Of a stretch of 24,273 bases of DNA, positions 19,129 through 24,273 are shown piece by piece. The position numbers were made by a program, and so were the translations under genes. Each line of letters starts with the position of its first letter. Within the stretch, counting starts at the first letter, position 1. The stretch lies in NCBI GenBank assembly GCA_004151065.3, contig NWUY0300022191.1, positions 31,268 through 55,540 of the forward strand. Reading direction: 5' to 3'. This DNA comes from Larix sibirica (taxonomy: Eukaryota; Streptophyta; Pinopsida; Pinales; Pinaceae). The notes under the pieces were generated by a model. The model saw only the letters and a program-made list of their open reading frames with translations, was not told the DNA's origin and did no database searches.

Positions 19129-20736
19129 TTGAGGGTTTGGACAACTAGGGTTTATGCTTCAAACTTGAAGCCAGGTCCGCGTCCTCCCATAGTAGCTAAG
19201 GGAGAGGCATCCATCTCTCTCCCCACTCTTACAGCAATGCAGCTGGACATCGCGACTGCAACCCAATCCACGGGTACCAAGGACCGATGGAGGCCAAATG
19301 GAAATGGGTGCTCGTCTGATACGATTGATCCAAGCTTGAACAAAGGAAAAGGAAAATCAAGTGACAAGGATGCATCCACCTCGGATCCAAAGGTGGCTTG
19401 ATCCTGGGATCCAGGGAAATGTATCCCCTAGGAAACAGAAATTCCCAAATATGAGATCCTCTCAAAGCGCTTTGAAGGATATACTCAGTACATGAGAGAT
19501 CATGCACTAATAGGAAACTTTTGGGGGGTTTGGCCATCAGAGAAGACCTAATCCACTGGATCGACATGTGGTGGAAGCCAAAATGTCACATTGATCTTCA
19601 CCTTGGATCCAAGGGGTTTTTCACAACAACCTTCCATAACTTGGAGGATTGGGACTAGATCTTTGAAAACGGCCTCTACTTCTATAATTCTGCAGGCCTA
19701 TTCTTGAGAGATTGGATGGAGAAATTCAGCCCAGATAAACAGGACTTCACCTATGCTCCGGTTTGAATGTCCTAACTCTCTTCTGCTGGATTTTTGGCTG
19801 TTGGAAACGCTAGAAGGGATCGGGAATACCCTAAGTAAGTTCGTCAAAATATCTGAGGAAACCAAAATAGGATGATACACCTCATATGCTAGAATCTGTG
19901 TCTATATGAATATTTTGCAAGCTCTACCTAGTGAAATCTGTCTCTTGAGGCATGATGAGGAGTAGATCTAAACTATATATTACGAGCACGTTTCGTTTAT
20001 ATGCCAAAAATTCCATGTTCATTGGAACATATTCAGAGACTATCCTCTAAATAATCTACCAAAGGCCACAGGCAAGGACCTGAATCATAACAAAGAGAAC
20101 TTCATCTCGGCCCAAGGTGGAAGGAGGACAACACACAAGAAAATGGGAGGCAACCTAGGAAAAAAAAAATCCTCCAGAAACCTGTTTGAAAATATCCCAG
20201 CCGACCCTGAAGCATATCCAGAGAAAAAGGAAGTGGAGGAAAAACCACAAGAACCACAAGTCAACAAAGAGGAAAAAGGCAGTACTAGTTAGAATATGCA
20301 ACTTGAACCGGTATTGGAAGAGATCGCGGAAGAGCCTAAAAAAGCACCCCATCCCAAACCAAAGGAAGATGTAGGAATGGAGGACAGAGTAGATCTAGAC
20401 TCTGAGTACGATGAAAACGATTTGGAAAACCTGAATCTGGAGAGCATCATAGAGGCTTGTCGCAAAAGGGAATACCATGTTTTTCCTATGGAAAAACTAA
20501 CAAAATTCCATAAGGTTTTTCTCAACTCTATAGCAGGGGAAGCAACCCAATCAAAATCGAATCCGGATATTTACCAAAGCCCCAACAAACCCATCAAGAA
20601 GAATTAAAAAAATGACAAGAAGAAGGGAAGGAAACCTACAAGACAGTTAATAGAGGAATTTGGACATATAATGGTAAACTCTAGCCAGATCGAGGTGCTC
20701 ACACACACCTTCACCCCTATCAACCCCAAAATATGA
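19129..20736 (+). pseudogene. LINE ORF1 (DUF4283-like gag protein), broken
   Basis: ORF1 encodes the RNA-binding partner of ORF2. A first frame (19129-19401) is low-complexity and Ser/Thr/Lys-rich. The conserved part starts near 19465 with RFEGYTQYMRDHALIG and a WPSEK segment. After a one-base frame loss near 19545 it reads LIHWIDMWWKPKCHIDLHLG, then FHNLEDWD and NSAGLFLRDW. A KFVKISEETKIG segment and YARICVYMNI (19890-19916) follow, as in plant LINE gag proteins with a DUF4283 domain. The zinc knuckle at about 20002-20040 keeps its first Cys, but the second Cys is Phe, the His is Asn and the last Cys is Tyr. A charged Lys/Glu-rich tail follows. An in-frame TAA at 20605-20607 precedes the natural-looking stop TGA at 20734-20736. 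Confidence 0.75.
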
Positions 20737-20740
20737 TCCA

Positions 20741-21450
20741 ATGAAGATACAATCTTGGAATATTAGAGGAATAAACAACATGAGCAAGCAACGGATCTTG
20801 CAAAAAATGATCATGGAAGAACACTTGGACATTCTTCTCCTCCAGGAGACAAAATTCTCAAGAGAAGAGGCCAAATGCATTATTCCTCAATGTTGGAGTA
20901 ATGGGGACATCATAGCGAACGATGAAAGGGGAAATGTTGGCGGCTTATCCATTCTTTTGAATCCAAGTTCTGTGGAGATCACATCCTCCTTCCCCACCCG
21001 CTAGACGATCTCCATCAATTATAAACTTTAAGAATATGGGATCTGTGGCATCCTAACCAACACCTACGTTCCCCAAATTCTTCAAGAAAATATCATCTTA
21101 CTACAAAGCATTCATCACATTAAGGATATTGTAGGGGATCAATTTTGGGTCCTAGGAGGAGACTTCAATATGATTACCTCCCTTGATGAAAAACAAGGAG
21201 GCATCATAAGGCTGGAAAGGGGCAGTGAAGAATTCAATCTCACTATCGAGGAGCTAAAGCTGATTGATCTGAACACGACCAATGGAACTTCTACGTGGAG
21301 AAATAGGCGATATGTATCTCATCATGTGGCCTATCGTCTAGATTGTTTCCTGGTAAGAGACTCTCTTTTTATGGTTGGCATATCCCTAGAATCCTTTATC
21401 ATCCCTCTCTTTGGATCGAATCATCGACCAATTAATCTCTCAATGGATAT
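20741..21450 (+). pseudogene. AP endonuclease domain of LINE ORF2
   Basis: The domain nicks target DNA to prime reverse transcription. It opens with MKIQSWNIRGINN (metal/phosphate-binding Asn), then DILLLQETKFS with the catalytic Glu. A VGGLSILLNPS segment follows, then GGDFNMITS (21157-21183; Asp and Asn of the active centre), TWRNRR, and YRLDCFLV. The closing motif, usually Ser-Asp-His, is present at about 21416-21430 as GSNHRPI, so the catalytic Asp is Asn (GAT to AAT). Stops at 21002 and about 21032 split the domain. Apart from these, it is well preserved. Confidence 0.9.
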
Positions 21451-22079
21451 TGTTGGTCCAACTCTTCTCAAACCTTTCCATTTTGAAAAGTTTTGGCTAA
21501 CCAACAAGGAGTTTCTAGAAAATTATAGTACTTGGTGGGAGGATTCCTCTATCCAAAGAGTCTTTCTTATGTATCGGTTTCAACATAAGCTCAAGAATTT
21601 CAAACAAAATCTCAAGCACTAGAACAGAACCAACTTTGGAAACATTTTCCAAGCCTAGAGGGATATGGACCTGCAGATGAAACAAACTCAACGGGACTTA
21701 TTTCTTAGGGATGCACATAACAACTTATTGAGAAGGAAAAATCATTGGAACAACAAAATGTAGAATGCAAGGGAAGAAGTCCTATGGTGACAAAACTCTT
21801 GTGCTCACTAGATAAAAGAAGGAGAATGCAATACTAGGTTCTTTCACCAATCAACTATTTAGCGCAGACATGTCAACCACATCAAAAAATTGAAAACCTC
21901 GCAAGGGGAAATGGTCACTACCAGGAGAGATATTGAAAAGGAGCTTGTGGAATTCTACAATGATCTCACGATAGAGTCGAATAGGAATTACGAAGAGTAC
22001 ATATGAAGGATCACTCAGCACATCCCATGTTTGGTCATAGAGGAACAAAACACAATCCTCATGTGACCTATTACACAAG

Positions 22080-23000
22080 AAGAAGTGGATCACGCAATGA
22101 AGGAGATGGCAGCAAGGAAATCACCAGGCCTGGATGGTTTCACAATATATTTCTTCCACCATTGTTGGTCCCTTGTCCAGGAAGAGGTATGGAAACTCGT
22201 GGAGGATTCTAGGAAGTCTCAAGAGGTTCTTACGGCTCTAAATGCAACCTTCCTTGTGGTCATACCCAAGGAAGACAAAGTCGAGAACCCAAAAAACTTC
22301 AAACTGATAGCTCTCAGCAATGTCATCTATAAGATCATTCCCAAAGTCATCACTCTTCGTCTGAAGCCCTTAATGTTGAGCTTGATCTCTCCAGAACATA
22401 TGGGCTATGTCGAGGGTAGTAATATTATGGATAGCGTCATCATGGCCCATGAAATGGTTCACTCTCTCTGAGTCATGTGTCCTCCATGTATGCTCATATA
22501 ACCGAATCTCTTGAAATCATTTGATAAGTTAAGTTGGAAATATATGAGAGAGGTCTTGAATAATTTTGGCTTCAGTAATCTTTGGATAAATTGGGTCATG
22601 AATCTCACCTCTTCATCTTTCTTTTATATCCTCTTGAATGGCTCCCCAACTGAAACCTTTTCAACCTCAAGAGGTATTCAGCAAGTTGATCTGATCTTGC
22701 CCTTCCTTTTTATCTTAATGGCATAAGGCCTCAGCACGAAAATCAAAGCTGCCACCAATGACCATTCTCTAATCAGCCTCCCCTTTCATGGTATAAATCC
22801 TCCTCCCACCCACAGCCAATTTGTAGATGACACCCTTCTCATGGGTTCCCCCTATGTCAAGAAAGCTAACACCATCCATTCAATCCTCAATGATTTTAGT
22901 GAATCCTCAGGAAATTCTATTAACAAATCCAAATATCAAATATTCTTTTTCAATACCCTTCTTGTCATCCAGCACCACATCTCCAGGATTATTGGCTTTA
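22080..23000 (+). pseudogene. Reverse transcriptase domain of LINE ORF2
   Basis: The RT copies LINE RNA at the nicked site. It opens with KSPGLDGFTIYFF (about 22120-22155), then ATFLVVIPKED (fingers), FKLIALSNVIYKII, and PEHMGYVEGSNIMD. The palm motif A at about 22495-22530 reads LLKSFDKLSW. The catalytic Asp normally found a few residues before this block is Asn. Next come SRGIQQVDLILPFLF, where the family has Gly-x-Arg-Gln-Gly-Asp-Pro, and motif C as FVDDTLLMG at about 22820-22846, with both Asp intact. Stops occur at 22469, 22499 and 22724. Confidence 0.9.
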
Positions 23001-24039
23001 CTAGGAGTACCCTTCCGTCCAAATACTTAGGCATTCCCCTGATTGACAACACCTTATGGAATAGCTCTTGGGAGGAAATCCTAACCTCTTTGGAAAGGCA
23101 TCTCTCCTATTGGACCTTTCGAACTTTAAATCTACCAAGCCACATAATCCTCCTCAACACTATTATTCAATCCATTCCACATTACCTCTACTCATCCCTA
23201 GCGGCCCCAAATATTGTTCTTAAAAATATTCGTAACATTCAAAGGAATTTCCTTTGGAGTGGAAATGACGATGGAAATAAGTGGGATATTGTCAAATGGG
23301 TGGAACTTTGTATACCTAAAACATCGGGAGTCCTGGTTTTGAGAGACCCCAAGACCTTAAAATAAGTGATGAGAGGCAAATTTTGGTGGAGATGGATCAA
23401 AATACTGAATGACAGTTGGGCCAAACTGTGGCATGCAAAATATGATCCCAATGTAAACGACACTGATTTGACACGATGGGATTCTCAACAACAAGGCTCA
23501 CTGATATGGAATGGAGCCTAGAAACATAAAGACCTTATTAGTGATCACTATTTTTTGAAAATATGGGATGGGAACAATGCACGTCTCTGGACAGATTCCT
23601 GGCGCAACTTCCCCGCCTTCAAATGGATGACTCTCTCCATGAAGTCATGGTGGGAATTGAAGGATTCCATAACCACTAATTCCATCACTACTAGAAAGAG
23701 TAGGAGGAAGGTATCATTTGGAGGCAATGGAAACTCACCAATGCAGAGCTTGGTCTTCAGGAGCAGGTCAATATTCTACCCTGGATTGATGCTATAAGTA
23801 AGAGAAGGATCAAAATAAAATAGGGACCATATATTCTCTGATGGGGCCACTCCTCATTTGTAAATTTCATGGTTAAGGAAGGATATCTGATAAAGACAGG
23901 GGCTCACCTACTAAATAAGAACATTCTGTGGGAAAAGATACGGCACATTGGCTAATGGCCCAAAATTTGTTCCTTCCTTTGGCTAGTTGGGTGAGGCAGG
24001 ATCCTCCCCTGGGACAATATTCAGCGTCAGGGATTCCTT

Positions 24040-24115
24040 GGCCCCTCCAGCTATCACCTATGTTCTCAAGATATTGAAACTATCAATCATTTGCTTGATG
24101 GATGCCCCTTTAGCT
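24040..24115 (+). pseudogene. C-terminal Cys/His finger (zf-RVT type) of LINE ORF2
   Basis: In the shifted frame after about 23700, the segment reads YHLCSQDIETINHLLDGCPF. This matches the C-x2-C-x7-H-x4-C finger found after RT in plant LINEs, except that the first Cys is Tyr. It is preceded by a FLWLV segment and an ILPWDNIQRQGFL segment, as expected for the family. The region continues to the window edge with a basic, tryptophan-containing stretch. Confidence 0.75.
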
Positions 24116-24273
24116 CTCAAGTTTTGGACCGAATGGATACCTTAATGTGTCAATCGGACCGCCATAAGTACAATGTCATAGAAACGCTGAAAACATGGCG
24201 CAACAAGGTTTACAAAAATCCTATCCTCGATAAGATTTGTGTCATAATATGCAGTAGGATCTAGCAACTGAAA

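Larger units (their letters stand above)
19100..24273 (+). mobile_element. LINE (plant L1 type), 3' end beyond window
   Basis: This is a non-LTR retrotransposon with the standard order of gag-like ORF1, then ORF2 with endonuclease, reverse transcriptase and a C-terminal cysteine/histidine region. The AP-type endonuclease at the N-terminus of ORF2 and the motif set place it in the L1 group common in plants. The 5' boundary is not defined; about 30 bp upstream of the first ORF1 frame is taken as an estimate. The 3' UTR and poly(A) tail lie to the right of the window. Both ORFs contain stops, so the copy is inactive. Confidence 0.9.
20741..24273 (+). pseudogene. LINE ORF2: endonuclease-RT polyprotein, broken
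   Basis: ORF2 starts at ATG 20741, four bases after the ORF1 stop, and keeps one frame to about 23700, interrupted by about fifteen stop codons (for example TAG 21002, TGA 22469, TAA 22724). Domains in order are an AP endonuclease (about 20741-21450), a linker, the RT (about 22080-23000), a thumb/connection segment with SKYLGIPLID (about 23020-23050), and a cysteine/histidine finger near 24052-24107. Near 23700 the frame shifts by one base and the finger is read in the new phase. The window cuts the C-terminus. The four-base gap to ORF1 suggests reinitiation-type coupling in the ancestor, which is inference. Confidence 0.9.

Noticed and set aside
19152-20352. Several - strand frames opposite LINE ORF1
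   Set aside because: They are antisense to a conserved + strand coding region and differ in phase from one another.

Overview
This window looks like plant nuclear DNA, most likely from a large, repeat-dominated genome. A gymnosperm is my best guess, because the Gypsy gag and Copia termini read like conifer-type families; that is recollection of family style, not a search result. The DNA is AT-rich. I found no intact host gene, no tRNA or rRNA, no CRISPR array and no bacterial-style operon. Nearly everything that can be identified is the remains of retroelements, all broken by stop codons and frameshifts.

Layout: (1) 1-522, unassigned purine-rich DNA. (2) 523 to about 2845, the 5' part of a Gypsy-type element on the + strand: a 1.3 kb LTR with 7-bp inverted ends, an initiator-Met primer binding site, and a decayed gag ending in a zinc knuckle. 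(3) About 2846-3604, the last part of a + strand Copia element (RNase H tail and one LTR), abutting the Gypsy gag directly. (4) 3605-3971, nothing recognised. (5) 3972-9463, a structurally complete Copia element on the - strand, about 5.5 kb, with two diverged LTRs of about 415 bp, near-matching 5-bp target duplications, a PBS, and gag, protease, integrase, RT and RNase H in order. Its RT is split by about 340 bp of foreign DNA and has lost its catalytic aspartates. (6) 9464-11149, AT-rich DNA with one 78-bp tandem duplication. (7) About 11150-17944, an LTR-flanked Gypsy-like element on the + strand with recognisable gag and protease but no recognisable RT, RNase H or integrase. (8) 17945-19100, AT-rich DNA with a 52-bp duplication. 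(9) About 19100 to the window end, a LINE of the plant L1 type on the + strand. Its ORF1 is gag-like. Its ORF2 carries an AP endonuclease, an RT and a C-terminal cysteine/histidine finger, and runs off the right edge.

The parts do not work together as a pathway; each element is an independent, dead insertion. The most instructive signals concern decay and architecture: the gag-protease-only LTR element, the loss of a promoter-bearing LTR segment, the Gypsy/Copia junction, the insertion in the Copia RT, and a LINE ORF2 that keeps one frame for about 3 kb while collecting some fifteen stops. I do not see convincing evidence of a new functional system.
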